Of a DNA stretch of 64,000 nt, positions 1-7,797 are shown piece after piece. A program made the translations under genes and the position numbers. The stretch is from JAKZRT01 sp965247915. GTDB taxonomy: Bacteria > Pseudomonadota > Alphaproteobacteria > Rhodobacterales > Rhodobacteraceae. The stretch lies in contig OZ252048.1 of the NCBI GenBank assembly GCA_965247915.1, positions 434,001 through 498,000 of the forward strand, read 5' to 3'. The first letter of the stretch is position 1; the number at the start of each line of letters is the position of its first letter. The notes under the pieces were generated by a model, which did not search any database, was not told where the DNA came from, and worked only from the letters and a program-made list of their open reading frames with translations.

Positions 1-245
1 GCTATTGGTTCGGGCACCTTTATCTCGGCGAATGCGCCGCCGTCAAAGAGCGCGTCAAACCGGTGGCGCGGGGTGATCGCCATGTGGTGATCGCAGTTGG
101 TGCAAACCATCTGATTGTCGGAAAGCTCGCGATGAAACAGCATCGTGCCGCATTCGGTGCAGCGATGCCACAGGTTCTCGGGCGTCTCGCGCCGTGAAAA
201 CAGCGAATTGATCCGGGGCCGGACATAGTTCGAAATCCAGTTCAT
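1..245 (-). CDS. accD: Acetyl-CoA carboxylase carboxyltransferase subunit beta, N-terminal part
   Basis: Only the first 81 codons lie in the window; the gene runs off the left edge. The protein begins MNWISNYVRPRINSLF, the usual start of AccD in Rhodobacterales. A four-cysteine zinc ribbon follows (CTEC near residue 29 and CTNC near residue 48), then the HHMAITPRHRFDALFD stretch conserved in AccD. With AccA it forms the carboxyltransferase that moves CO2 from biotin to acetyl-CoA, the first committed step of fatty-acid synthesis in the cytoplasm. The ATG at 245 is chosen because the family signature starts there directly. Confidence 0.93.
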   Translation of the reverse strand, partial: MNWISNYVRPRINSLFSRRETPENLWHRCTECGTMLFHRELSDNQMVCTNCDHHMAITPRHRFDALFDGGAFAEIKVPEPI

Positions 246-324
246 ATCCGTGGAGTTTTCCCTGCCTGACCGGTTACTTTCCAGATAATCCGCCGCGCCG
301 GCAATTGCAATTGGGTCTGCGCCG

Positions 325-1212
325 TCACTGGCGGCTCAGGATCCATCGCAGCACCGCCCAAGCGGCCAACAGCGCGGCGGCATCGAATAGAAAAATCGCC
401 GGCGAAATTGTCTGGTCGTAAACCGAATACCGTGTTGTGAACAGCGACAGCCCGGTGATCGTGTCGTCCAGCGAAACAACCGCAAGGCCCATGAAATTAT
501 TGGCGAAATGCAGCCCCCACGCGGCGCCGATGCTGCCGGTGCGGGCGGTCAGGTCGGCGGCGACAAGGCCAAAAATGACCGTGACGCTAATCGCCGCGAG
601 GCGGGTGTCGTACGGCATCTGCGGGTCGTAATGCATGGCCCCGAACACCAGGCTGGGCAAAACCATCCACGCCAGCGGCGATGAAAACCGCGCCGCAAGC
701 GCTTGCAGAAAATAGCCGCGAAACACCAGTTCCTCGGCCAGGGTTTGCAGCGCGATGGCCCCGAGCGTCAGCGGCAAAAGCGCCAACCAGAGCGTCAGAG
801 GCAGGCGCGCGGCGGGCGGCTCGACGGCACTGACAATCAGGGTTATGGGCAGCCAGATCGCCAGCATCATGCCCGCGCAGATCGCAAAATCACGCATCAC
901 CCGTGCGCCGCGCCCAAAGAGCGATCCGACCGGCCGGCGGTGCAACCATCGCACCGCCAGCATCGGCCCAAGCGCCATCGCCAGAAACGTCGCCAAAATG
1001 GTCAGAGCGAAAGCCGGTTCCGACCAGCGCCGCGGGTTGACGTGGTCGAATATACTGTCCGAGAAATCGGTAAGGGCGACGACAAGGGTCAGGATCAGCA
1101 GGGTGCCGGCAAGATAGACCAGCCCGATCACCGACAGACCCAGCAAAAGCCGCCAGATCTGGCGGCGGGCGCGTGCAGGCGCGACAAAGGTTTCCAGCGG
1201 TGCGGCGAACAT
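325..1212 (-). CDS. CPBP family intramembrane (CAAX-type) metalloprotease
   Basis: A 295-residue protein with about eight hydrophobic segments. The three motifs of the CPBP/Abi family are visible in the C-terminal half: EELVFRGYF (EExxxR, near residue 161), FGAMHYDP (FxxxH) and HFANNF (HxxxN). These residues bind metal and form the active site of membrane glutamic-type endopeptidases. The substrate is unknown. The N-terminus is a cytoplasmic stretch rich in Arg. It lies between accD and phhA on the same strand with gaps, so it is probably transcribed alone. Confidence 0.85.
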   Translation of the reverse strand: MFAAPLETFVAPARARRQIWRLLLGLSVIGLVYLAGTLLILTLVVALTDFSDSIFDHVNPRRWSEPAFALTILATFLAMALGPMLAVRWLHRRPVGSLFGRGARVMRDFAICAGMMLAIWLPITLIVSAVEPPAARLPLTLWLALLPLTLGAIALQTLAEELVFRGYFLQALAARFSSPLAWMVLPSLVFGAMHYDPQMPYDTRLAAISVTVIFGLVAADLTARTGSIGAAWGLHFANNFMGLAVVSLDDTITGLSLFTTRYSVYDQTISPAIFLFDAAALLAAWAVLRWILSRQ

Positions 1213-1288
1213 GGGGCCTCGATCTCGGTTTGCCCGACCCTAGGACATCGCTGCGGCGAAGGGAATCGCCGTTCCGCCGGTTGCGGCC

Positions 1289-2065
1289 TCAGGCCGCCGC
1301 GTCATAGGCCGGGTCAAAGTCACCCAGCGCCTTGGCCCGTTCGATCAATGCCGGAATGTCGCCCTCGAGCGCGCGCGCCAGTTGCGCCAGACTGTCGATC
1401 ACGAAATAAACCGTCTGCACGATGTCGATCCGATAGGGCGTCCGCAACACTGTCAGCGGATCAAAAGCCAGGCATTCACCCGTGCCGCTGCGCGCGTTTT
1501 CGGTCTCGGACGGGCTTGAACAAATACCGGCGCCAAAGGCCCGCAGGCCTTCTGGCGTGGCCATCAACCCGAACTCAACCGTGAACCAAAAGAGCCGGAA
1601 CAGCCGCGCGCCGTCTTTGCGCGGGACGCTTTGCGCAAGCTTGCCGAAGCTTTCCAGGAAGGCGCAGAAATCGGGGTCGGTCAGCATCGGCGCGTGGCCG
1701 AAAACCTCGTGAAACAAATCCGGCTCTTCGATGTAGTCCATGTGCTCGCGCCGCCGCAGAAAGGTGGCCACCGGAAACCGCCGCCGGGCCAGCAGATCGG
1801 CAAATTCGGCGTAGGGGATGATCGCCGGAACCGCCGTCACACCGGCACCGGTCTGCGCCGCCAGCCGCGCGTCCAGCTCCTTGACCTGCGGCACCGCATC
1901 CGGGTTCAGCCCCAGTTTTTCAACGCCGCCAAACCACGCGGGCGCGGCGAAGTCTTGCAGATTTTCAACCTGGCGCGAGAAAAGCTCGCCCCACACGGCG
2001 GTTTCCTCGGGCGTTTAGGGGTAGAGGCCGGTCGCGTTGGCGATTTTCGATGTATAGGCGGTCAT
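1289..2065 (-). pseudogene. phhA: Phenylalanine 4-monooxygenase with an in-frame stop at codon 17
   Basis: From residue 24 onward the protein is a normal monomeric bacterial phenylalanine hydroxylase: PVATFLRRREHMDYIEEPD, the iron ligands in HEVFGHAPM, and a third acidic ligand in WFTVEFGLM. It would turn phenylalanine into tyrosine using tetrahydropterin. The family N-terminus can be read from an ATG at 2065, but codon 17 (2015-2017) is TAA, between GLYP and TPEETAVW. The downstream open frame has only a GTG/ATG-poor restart near 1996. The rest of the frame has no other lesion, so the mutation looks recent; residual activity by restart is possible. It is divergent from the Lrp-type gene at 2172, a common arrangement for regulator and target. 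Confidence 0.8.
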
Positions 2066-2171
2066 GGGGGTCTCCTTTGCTGGAATTCTGGCTCAGAATG
2101 GGATGAAATGTCTTTCATAATTGCTTGCGATTTGGTAAATTTCGGGAAATAATCCCACCAGAGAATAAAAC

Positions 2172-2630
2172 ATGAAATTATCTGACCCCGAACGCCGTCT
2201 GCTGAGTGCCCTTCAACGCGATGCCTCGGCGTCGCTCGGCGATCTGGCGCAGGCGGCGGGCATGGCGCAAAGCACGGTCTGGCGGAAGGTTCAGGAGTTC
2301 GAGAAGGCAGGCGTCATCCGCGCCCGCGTGGCGCTTCTGGACCCAGCGAAACTGGGCGTCAAACTCTGTGTGCTGGCCTCGGTCCGGTTGCACGACCACG
2401 ATGAGGCGGCGATCACCGGCTTCACCGCGCTGATCGCCCGGCTGCCGCAGGTTCTGGAATGCCATTCGGTGTCGGGCAACACCGATTATATGCTGAAAAT
2501 CCGCGTGGCCGACGTCGAGGCTTACGAGGCGTTCATGACCCAGAACCTGCTGCGCTCGCCCTATGTGCGCGAACTGGTGTCGTCGTTTGTTCTCAAAGAG
2601 ATCAAGGCGACAACCGCGATCCCGATCTGA
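2172..2630 (+). CDS. Lrp/AsnC family transcriptional regulator
   Basis: The 152-residue protein has an N-terminal winged helix-turn-helix (residues 5-60; LSALQRDASASLGDLAQAAG and STVWRKVQEFEKAGVI) and a C-terminal RAM ligand-binding domain (residues 65-145) with the typical GNTDYMLKI strand. Proteins of this type sense amino acids as octamers. The gene is divergent from the phenylalanine hydroxylase gene with a 106-bp spacer that is AT-rich for this genome, so local control of phhA in response to aromatic amino acids is likely but inferred. Confidence 0.9.
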   Translation: MKLSDPERRLLSALQRDASASLGDLAQAAGMAQSTVWRKVQEFEKAGVIRARVALLDPAKLGVKLCVLASVRLHDHDEAAITGFTALIARLPQVLECHSVSGNTDYMLKIRVADVEAYEAFMTQNLLRSPYVRELVSSFVLKEIKATTAIPI

Positions 2631-2635
2631 ATTTC

Positions 2636-2839
2636 CTAGTAATGTGGCGGTTTTTCGTCGCCCAGCACCACGCCGCCGGTGGCTTCGGCGTCGCGCGCCG
2701 CCTGGCGTTCGATCAGGGTGGCAACATGGCCGGCCATCTCGGCCAATTGCCGGTCCTGACGGGCCACCACGTCCGACAGATCGTCGATCACTCGCTCCAG
2801 ATGCGCGATGCGTTCTTCCAAGCGTTGCCGGTCAGTCAT
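2636..2839 (-). CDS. slyX: SlyX family protein
   Basis: A 67-residue coiled-coil protein: MTDRQRLEERIAHLERVIDD with heptad leucines, ending in the PPHY C-terminus characteristic of SlyX. Its molecular role is not established. The start at 2839 is chosen because the family begins there; the frame stays open further upstream only as an antisense shadow of hisS. It ends with TAG right after PPHY, which shows that amber still works as a terminator in this genome. It converges with the Lrp-type gene, with five bases between the two stops. Confidence 0.85.
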   Translation of the reverse strand: MTDRQRLEERIAHLERVIDDLSDVVARQDRQLAEMAGHVATLIERQAARDAEATGGVVLGDEKPPHY

Positions 2840-2947
2840 GGCCCCGGGTTTGGAACGGATCAGGCGCCGATGCAAGGGTTCAGCGGCGCCATCGCCTTGC
2901 CGCCGCGCCCATAGGCCGCTAAAGCCTGCGCGCGAAAGGCGGGTTCC

Positions 2948-4492
2948 ATGGCCAAAGTGAAAAAGACGCGCCGCCCCAGGGCCGAGGCGCCCAAGGGTTT
3001 CCGCGACGCCTTTGGCGGCGAGGTTCTGGCGCGCCAAGAGATGCTGGCGACCATCGCGCGGGTCTATCACGCCCATGGTTTTGAGCCGCTGGAAAGCCCG
3101 GCGGTTGAGACGCTCGAGGCTCTGGGCAAGTTCCTCCCCGACGTCGAGCGCCCCAATGAGGGCGTGTTCGCCTGGCAGGAGGACGGGTCAGGCGACTGGC
3201 TGGCGCTGCGCTATGATCTGACGGCACCGCTGGCGCGGGTCTATGCCCAGCACAGGAATGACCTGCCGACGCCTTATCGCCGCTATGCCATGGGGCCGGT
3301 CTGGCGCGATGAAAAGCCCGGACCGGGGCGGTTTCGACAGTTTTATCAATGCGATGCGGATACTGTTGGCACTGGCAGCATGGCGGCGGACGCCGAGATG
3401 TGCATGATGCTGGCCGATACTCTGGAGGCGGTCGGGATTGAGCGCGGCGAATATGTGGTGCGGATCAACAACCGCAAGGTTCTCGACGGTGTTCTAGAGG
3501 CTGCCGAACTTCCCGATTCGGGGGAGTACGAAGCAGCGCGCGGAGTCGTCCTAAGGGCGATCGACAAAGCCGATCGGTTAGGATTCCCCGCTGTACGGAA
3601 GCTTCTTGGAGAAGGCAGAAAAGACGAGAGCGGAGATTTCACTCAGGGCGCAGGTTTGGCTGAAGAGCAAATCGGGAGAGTCATGTCATTTGTGGAGGCC
3701 TCTCGTGCCTTGCCCGTTCCCGAATGGCTGGAGTGGAGTGCAGCCGGTGGCCCCGCGCATGTTGAGCTAAGACAACTGAGGACGCTAGTAGGTGCATCGT
3801 CCATCGGCAATGAGGGCGTGGACGAACTCGAGTATATGATTGAGCTGATGCGTGACCGCGGCTACGGCCTCGATCGGGTTAAGGTCGATTCGTCCGTCGT
3901 GCGCGGCCTCGGCTATTACACCGGCCCGGTTTACGAGGCTGAACTGACGTTTCCAGTGACGGACGACAAAAGCCAACCACGCAGTTTCGGCTCGGTCGCG
4001 GGCGGCGGGCGATATGACGATCTGGTCAAGCGGTTCACCGGTCAGGTGGTGCCTGCCACCGGCGTTTCCATCGGCGTTGACCGGCTGCTGGCCGCCCTGC
4101 GCGAGAAGGGGCGCATCACCACCGCCGAACAGGGCCCGGTGGTCGTCACCGTGATGGACCGCGACCGGATGGCCGATTATCAGAAGATGGCCGCCGACCT
4201 GCGCGCGGGCGGTATCCGCGCCGAAGTCTATCTGGGCAACCCCAAAAACTTCGGCAACCAGCTCAAATACGCCGACCGGCGGGCCGCCCCCGTCGCCATC
4301 ATCCAAGGCTCGGACGAGACCGCGCGCGGGGTGGTGCAGGTCAAGGACCTGATCCTCGGCGCGAGAATCGCCGAAAACGCCAGCCTCGAGGAATGGAAAA
4401 GCCAGCCCGCGCAGGTTGAAGTTTCGCGCGGTGATCTGGTGGCGCAGGTGCGCGCCATTCTGGCGCGGCACGGGCCGGAGCAGAAGCGATGA
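2948..4492 (+). CDS. hisS: Histidyl-tRNA synthetase
   Basis: Class II aminoacyl-tRNA synthetase of 514 residues that charges tRNA-His. Motif 1 (KGFRDAFG...), motif 2 (RYDLTAPLARVYA, YRRYAMGPVWRDEKPGPGRFRQFYQCD), the histidine A motif (GLGYYTGPVYE near residue 322) and motif 3 (GVSIGVDRLLAALR) are all present, followed by the anticodon-binding domain. It is the first gene of hisS-hisZ-hisG, and its TGA overlaps the hisZ ATG. The insertion domain between about 3480 and 3890 has codon use unlike the rest: five AGA/AGG and five CTA/TTA codons occur in about 135 codons. This suggests a recombined segment, although the protein remains in frame and looks functional. Confidence 0.95.
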   Translation: MAKVKKTRRPRAEAPKGFRDAFGGEVLARQEMLATIARVYHAHGFEPLESPAVETLEALGKFLPDVERPNEGVFAWQEDGSGDWLALRYDLTAPLARVYAQHRNDLPTPYRRYAMGPVWRDEKPGPGRFRQFYQCDADTVGTGSMAADAEMCMMLADTLEAVGIERGEYVVRINNRKVLDGVLEAAELPDSGEYEAARGVVLRAIDKADRLGFPAVRKLLGEGRKDESGDFTQGAGLAEEQIGRVMSFVEASRALPVPEWLEWSAAGGPAHVELRQLRTLVGASSIGNEGVDELEYMIELMRDRGYGLDRVKVDSSVVRGLGYYTGPVYEAELTFPVTDDKSQPRSFGSVAGGGRYDDLVKRFTGQVVPATGVSIGVDRLLAALREKGRITTAEQGPVVVTVMDRDRMADYQKMAADLRAGGIRAEVYLGNPKNFGNQLKYADRRAAPVAIIQGSDETARGVVQVKDLILGARIAENASLEEWKSQPAQVEVSRGDLVAQVRAILARHGPEQKR

Positions 4493-5691
4493 GCGTCCGT
4501 GGTCGATCTGGACCGGACGAAAAATCCTCTCCCCCACTCCATCTCCGCAGCGGAGAGGGGAGCCACGACACCTTACCCGGCGCGCTTCCCCCCTCCCGTG
4601 TGGGAGGGGGGCTAGGGGGGAGGCCCCCTGACGTGCCCGGCAAAGCCGACATAAGCGCCGAGGCCGGGCGGCTTCAGGCTGTCTTCACCGAACGCGGTGC
4701 GGTGCCGGTTGAGGCGGATATCCTGCAACCCGCCGCGCGCCTGCTCGACCTCTACGGCGAAGACATCCGCGCGCGCGCCTATGTCACCTCGGACCCCCTG
4801 CGCGGCGAACGCATGCTGCGCCCCGATTTCACCGTGCCGGTCACGCTGACCCATCTTGAAAGCGGCGCCGATGCCGGGCGGTATTGCTATGCGGGCGAGG
4901 TTTTTAGGCGTCAGGAAGACGACGCGGACCGCGCCAGCGAATATATTCAGGTCGGATACGAGATTTTCGGCGGCGTTGATGCCGCCGCTGCCGACGCCGA
5001 AGTTTTTTCTGCCATTGCCGCCGCGCTGGAGGACCTGCCGGTCCGCGCGGCGATCGGCGACATCGGGTTTCTGGTGGCCGCGATCGATGGGCTGGCGACG
5101 CCGGAGCGCCGCAAAACCGCGCTCAAGCGCCACCTGTGGCGGCCGGCCCGGTTCCGGGCGCTGGTCGAACGCTATGCGCGCGCCTCGCAGCGGCCCGCCG
5201 ATGCGCCCAGCGACGCGCCGCACATCGGTCTGCGCGGCACAGACGAAATCGCCGCGCGGCTTGAGGTTTTGGCCGACGAAGCCAGGACCAAACCGCTCGC
5301 CGGTGCCGAAGTGGCGCGGCTCGACGCGATCCTCGCGGTCCAGGCCAACGCGCCCGAAGCCGCGCGCGCGCTGCGCAAAATCGCCGGCGATGACCCGGCG
5401 CTGATCGCTGCCGCTGACCGGCTGGACACACGGCTCGCGGCGCTGCGCGATTTGGGGGTTGACCCGAAAACGCTGGACTTCGAGGCCAGTTATGGGCGCA
5501 CGAACATGGAATATTACGACGGTTTCGTGTTTGGGTTTTACGCTGCCGGGGGCGGTGATCTGCCGCCCGTCGCGACCGGCGGGCGTTATGACGCCCTGAC
5601 CCGGCGGCTGGGCCGCGGGCAAGCGGTGCCTGCCGTGGGCGCGGTGATCCGACCCGATGTTGTGGTGGCTCTGCGCGAGGGCCGGTTATGA
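4489..5691 (+). CDS. hisZ: ATP phosphoribosyltransferase regulatory subunit
   Basis: HisZ is a catalytically inactive HisS paralogue that assembles with short-form HisG in histidine biosynthesis. The family sequence begins around ISAEAGRLQAVF and continues with EADILQPAARLLDLYGEDIRARAYVTSDPLRG and RPDFTVPVT. The C-terminal part has the GGRYDALTRRLG strand of this fold. The ATG at 4489 overlaps the hisS stop, giving translational coupling, but about 45 extra residues of Ser/Pro/Gly-rich sequence separate it from the family start; they come from a palindromic repeat in the DNA. A GTG at 4633 (VPGKADIS) is an alternative start close to the usual N-terminus. Confidence 0.9.
   Translation: MSVRGRSGPDEKSSPPLHLRSGEGSHDTLPGALPPSRVGGGLGGRPPDVPGKADISAEAGRLQAVFTERGAVPVEADILQPAARLLDLYGEDIRARAYVTSDPLRGERMLRPDFTVPVTLTHLESGADAGRYCYAGEVFRRQEDDADRASEYIQVGYEIFGGVDAAAADAEVFSAIAAALEDLPVRAAIGDIGFLVAAIDGLATPERRKTALKRHLWRPARFRALVERYARASQRPADAPSDAPHIGLRGTDEIAARLEVLADEARTKPLAGAEVARLDAILAVQANAPEAARALRKIAGDDPALIAAADRLDTRLAALRDLGVDPKTLDFEASYGRTNMEYYDGFVFGFYAAGGGDLPPVATGGRYDALTRRLGRGQAVPAVGAVIRPDVVVALREGRL
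4526..4632. repeat. Palindromic intergenic-type repeat inserted in frame in the 5' end of hisZ
   Basis: The stretch contains two inverted repeats: CTCTCCCCC...CTCCGCAGCGGAGAGGGG, and CCCCCCTCCCGTGTGGGAGGGGGG ending in AGGGGGGAGGCCCCC (given here as partial pieces). Such C/G-rich palindromes usually sit between genes in alphaproteobacteria. Here it lies after the hisZ ATG and is translated as a Ser/Pro/Gly-rich segment absent from the HisZ family. The frame has been kept. Confidence 0.7.
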
Positions 5692-6377
5692 GCGTGCGGC
5701 TGGGGGTGCCCTCGAAGGGCCGATTGATGGCGGCGGCGTTCGACTGGTTCGCCGAACGCGGCGCGCGGCTGACCCGCTCGCGTACTGATCGCGAATACGC
5801 CGGCCGAGTGGCGGGCGCGCCGGGGATCGACCTGGTGCTGCTGGCCGCCGGCGAAATTCCGCATGAATTGGCCAGGGGGCGGATCGCGCTTGGCGTCACC
5901 GGCTCGGACGTGGTGCACGAGAAGATTGCGCGGTGGGAGACGCGGGTCGAACCGCTGGCCGCGCTGGGTTTCGGGCGGGCCGATCTGGTGATCGCGGTGC
6001 CCAAGGTCTGGACTGACGTGCAAGACCTGGGCGATCTCGATGCGGTCGCGGCCCAGTTTCGAGCCACCCACGGGTTCCGGCTGCGGATCGCCACCAAGTA
6101 TCACCGGCTGGTGCGCGCCCATCTGCGGGCCGCGGGCGTGGCCGATTATCAGTTGGTTGACAGCCAGGGCGCGACCGAGGGCACGGTGGCCAATCGCACC
6201 GCCGAAGCCATCGCCGACATCACAACCTCCGGGGCGACGCTGGACGCGAACCACCTGAAGATTGTCGGCGCGGTGATCCACGCCAGCCAGGCGACGCTCT
6301 ACCGGTCGAAAGTGGTCCGGCTGGGTGCGGACGAGGCCCGCGATCAGGCGACGTTTCTGGGGCAACTGGGTCTTTAG
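5688..6377 (+). CDS. hisG: ATP phosphoribosyltransferase catalytic subunit, short form
   Basis: A 229-residue short-form HisG, the form that needs HisZ. It catalyses the first step of histidine synthesis, joining ATP and PRPP. It starts LGVPSKGRLMAAAFDWF, has the EIPHELARGRIALGVTGSDVV segment, and the PRPP-binding SQGATEGTVANRTAEAIADI loop near residue 160. The C-terminal regulatory domain of the long form is absent, as expected. It overlaps hisZ by four bases (ATGA) and ends with TAG at the normal family length, so this stop is genuine. Confidence 0.95.
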   Translation: MSVRLGVPSKGRLMAAAFDWFAERGARLTRSRTDREYAGRVAGAPGIDLVLLAAGEIPHELARGRIALGVTGSDVVHEKIARWETRVEPLAALGFGRADLVIAVPKVWTDVQDLGDLDAVAAQFRATHGFRLRIATKYHRLVRAHLRAAGVADYQLVDSQGATEGTVANRTAEAIADITTSGATLDANHLKIVGAVIHASQATLYRSKVVRLGADEARDQATFLGQLGL

Positions 6378-6789
6378 GCGGGACCTGGAATTTGGCCGCG
6401 CAGGCGCTCGAGGTTGAGCGTTGGGGTAAGTGATTGTTTTTACACGATTAATACCGTGAAACCGATCAACAGGCCCTGTCGTTCGCGGGCAGGTTTTCCA
6501 ACTCTGACTTGCTGCTTTGGGCAGAAAATATCAATGGAATGCACTGTGAACGCAGGAGCGCGCCACCCACGCAGGGCAAGGCGCTGCCGAAAGGAAATGG
6601 TGCGCTGAAGCGCACCCCACAGCTTGCTGGATACGCTTGCGCTTTAGCTACGGCGGCCACCCCGCGCAACTAAAGTGAGCGTCTGCGGCGCAAGACTTCC
6701 TGTGCTCGTACCGTGCGCATGAGGGGCTCTGCCCCTCTTCGCGCAGGCGCGATTTCACCCGGCGGCGACGCCAAACGCGGCGCAATGCC
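6378..6789. other. 412-bp intergenic region between hisG and gshB with small hairpins
   Basis: I see no convincing gene here. It holds a perfect 8-bp stem hairpin at 6599-6616 (GGTGCGCT-GA-AGCGCACC) and a 7-bp stem at 6721-6737 (GAGGGGC-TCT-GCCCCTC), neither followed by a clear T tract. It lies downstream of two converging genes, so transcription stop signals are likely; the AT-richer stretch at 6425-6480 could be a relic of something lost. Confidence 0.4.
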
Positions 6790-7731
6790 TCATCCGAGCC
6801 GCGCCTCGATGGCGTCCCAGATCGCCCCGGCCACATCGGTGCCGTCAAACCGCTCCAACTCCTGAATGCCGGTCGGCGAGGTCACGTTGATCTCGGTCAG
6901 CCAGTCGTCGATCACGTCGATGCCGACGAATATCTGGCCCTTTTCGTGCAAGAGCGGCCCGATGGCCGCGCAAATCTCGCGGTCGCGGTCGGAAAGCACC
7001 GCCTTTTCGGGCCGCCCGCCGACGTGCATGTTCGACCGGGTTTCGCCCGGCGCGGGCACCCGGTTGATGGCGCCTATCGGCGCGCCGTCGACCAGAATGA
7101 TGCGCTTGTCGCCCTGGGCGACATCGGGCAGAAACTTCTGCGCGATCAGCGGCTCGCGCGAGATGCTGGCGAAAAGTTCGTGCAGCGCGGTCAGATTGCG
7201 GTCGCCCGCGTCCAGCCGGAACACCCCGGCGCCGCCGTTGCCATAAAGCGGTTTCAGGATGATATCGCCGTGCTCTTCCTTGAAGGCGCGGATCGTCGCC
7301 AGGTCGCGCGCGATCATCGTCGGCGGCGTCAGGTCGGGAAACGCCAGCACCAGCAGTTTTTCGGGATAATTGCGCACCCAGAACGGGTCGTTCACCACCA
7401 GCGTACCGGGGTGGATCATATCCAGCAGATGCGTAGTGGTGATGTAACTCATGTCAAAGGGCGGGTCCTGGCGCAGCCAGACCACGTCCATATCGGCCAG
7501 ATCGACGGTCGCCTGCGCCCCCAGCGCGTAATGGTTGCCGACCTCGCGGCGCACGGTCAGGGGCGCGCCGCGCGCGGTGACACGGCCATCCGCGAAGGCC
7601 AGCTTGTCGGGGGTGAAATAAAACAGCGAATGCCCGCGCGCCTGCGCCGCTTCGGCGATGCGAAAGCTCGAATCCGCATCGATGTCGATGGCCCCGATCG
7701 GGTCCATCTGGATGGCAACCCTAAGCGTCAT
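6790..7731 (-). CDS. gshB: Glutathione synthetase
   Basis: A 313-residue ATP-grasp enzyme that joins glycine to gamma-glutamylcysteine. Visible family features are the N-terminal VAIQMDPIGAIDIDADSSF, the WLRQDPPFDMSYITTTHLLD stretch, the ATP-grasp loop DIILKPLYGNGGAGVF, and the C-terminal FVGIDVIDDWLTEINVTSPTG (metal and substrate residues), each quoted in part. Length is normal for proteobacterial GshB. It is transcribed alone, 66 bp downstream of the ligase gene stop at 7798. Confidence 0.95.
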   Translation of the reverse strand: MTLRVAIQMDPIGAIDIDADSSFRIAEAAQARGHSLFYFTPDKLAFADGRVTARGAPLTVRREVGNHYALGAQATVDLADMDVVWLRQDPPFDMSYITTTHLLDMIHPGTLVVNDPFWVRNYPEKLLVLAFPDLTPPTMIARDLATIRAFKEEHGDIILKPLYGNGGAGVFRLDAGDRNLTALHELFASISREPLIAQKFLPDVAQGDKRIILVDGAPIGAINRVPAPGETRSNMHVGGRPEKAVLSDRDREICAAIGPLLHEKGQIFVGIDVIDDWLTEINVTSPTGIQELERFDGTDVAGAIWDAIEARLG

Positions 7732-7797
7732 GCGCGGCCCCGTTGCTATGCCGGTCCTTCATGGCAAGCGGCGGGATCAGGTGCAAGGGGCCCGCAT

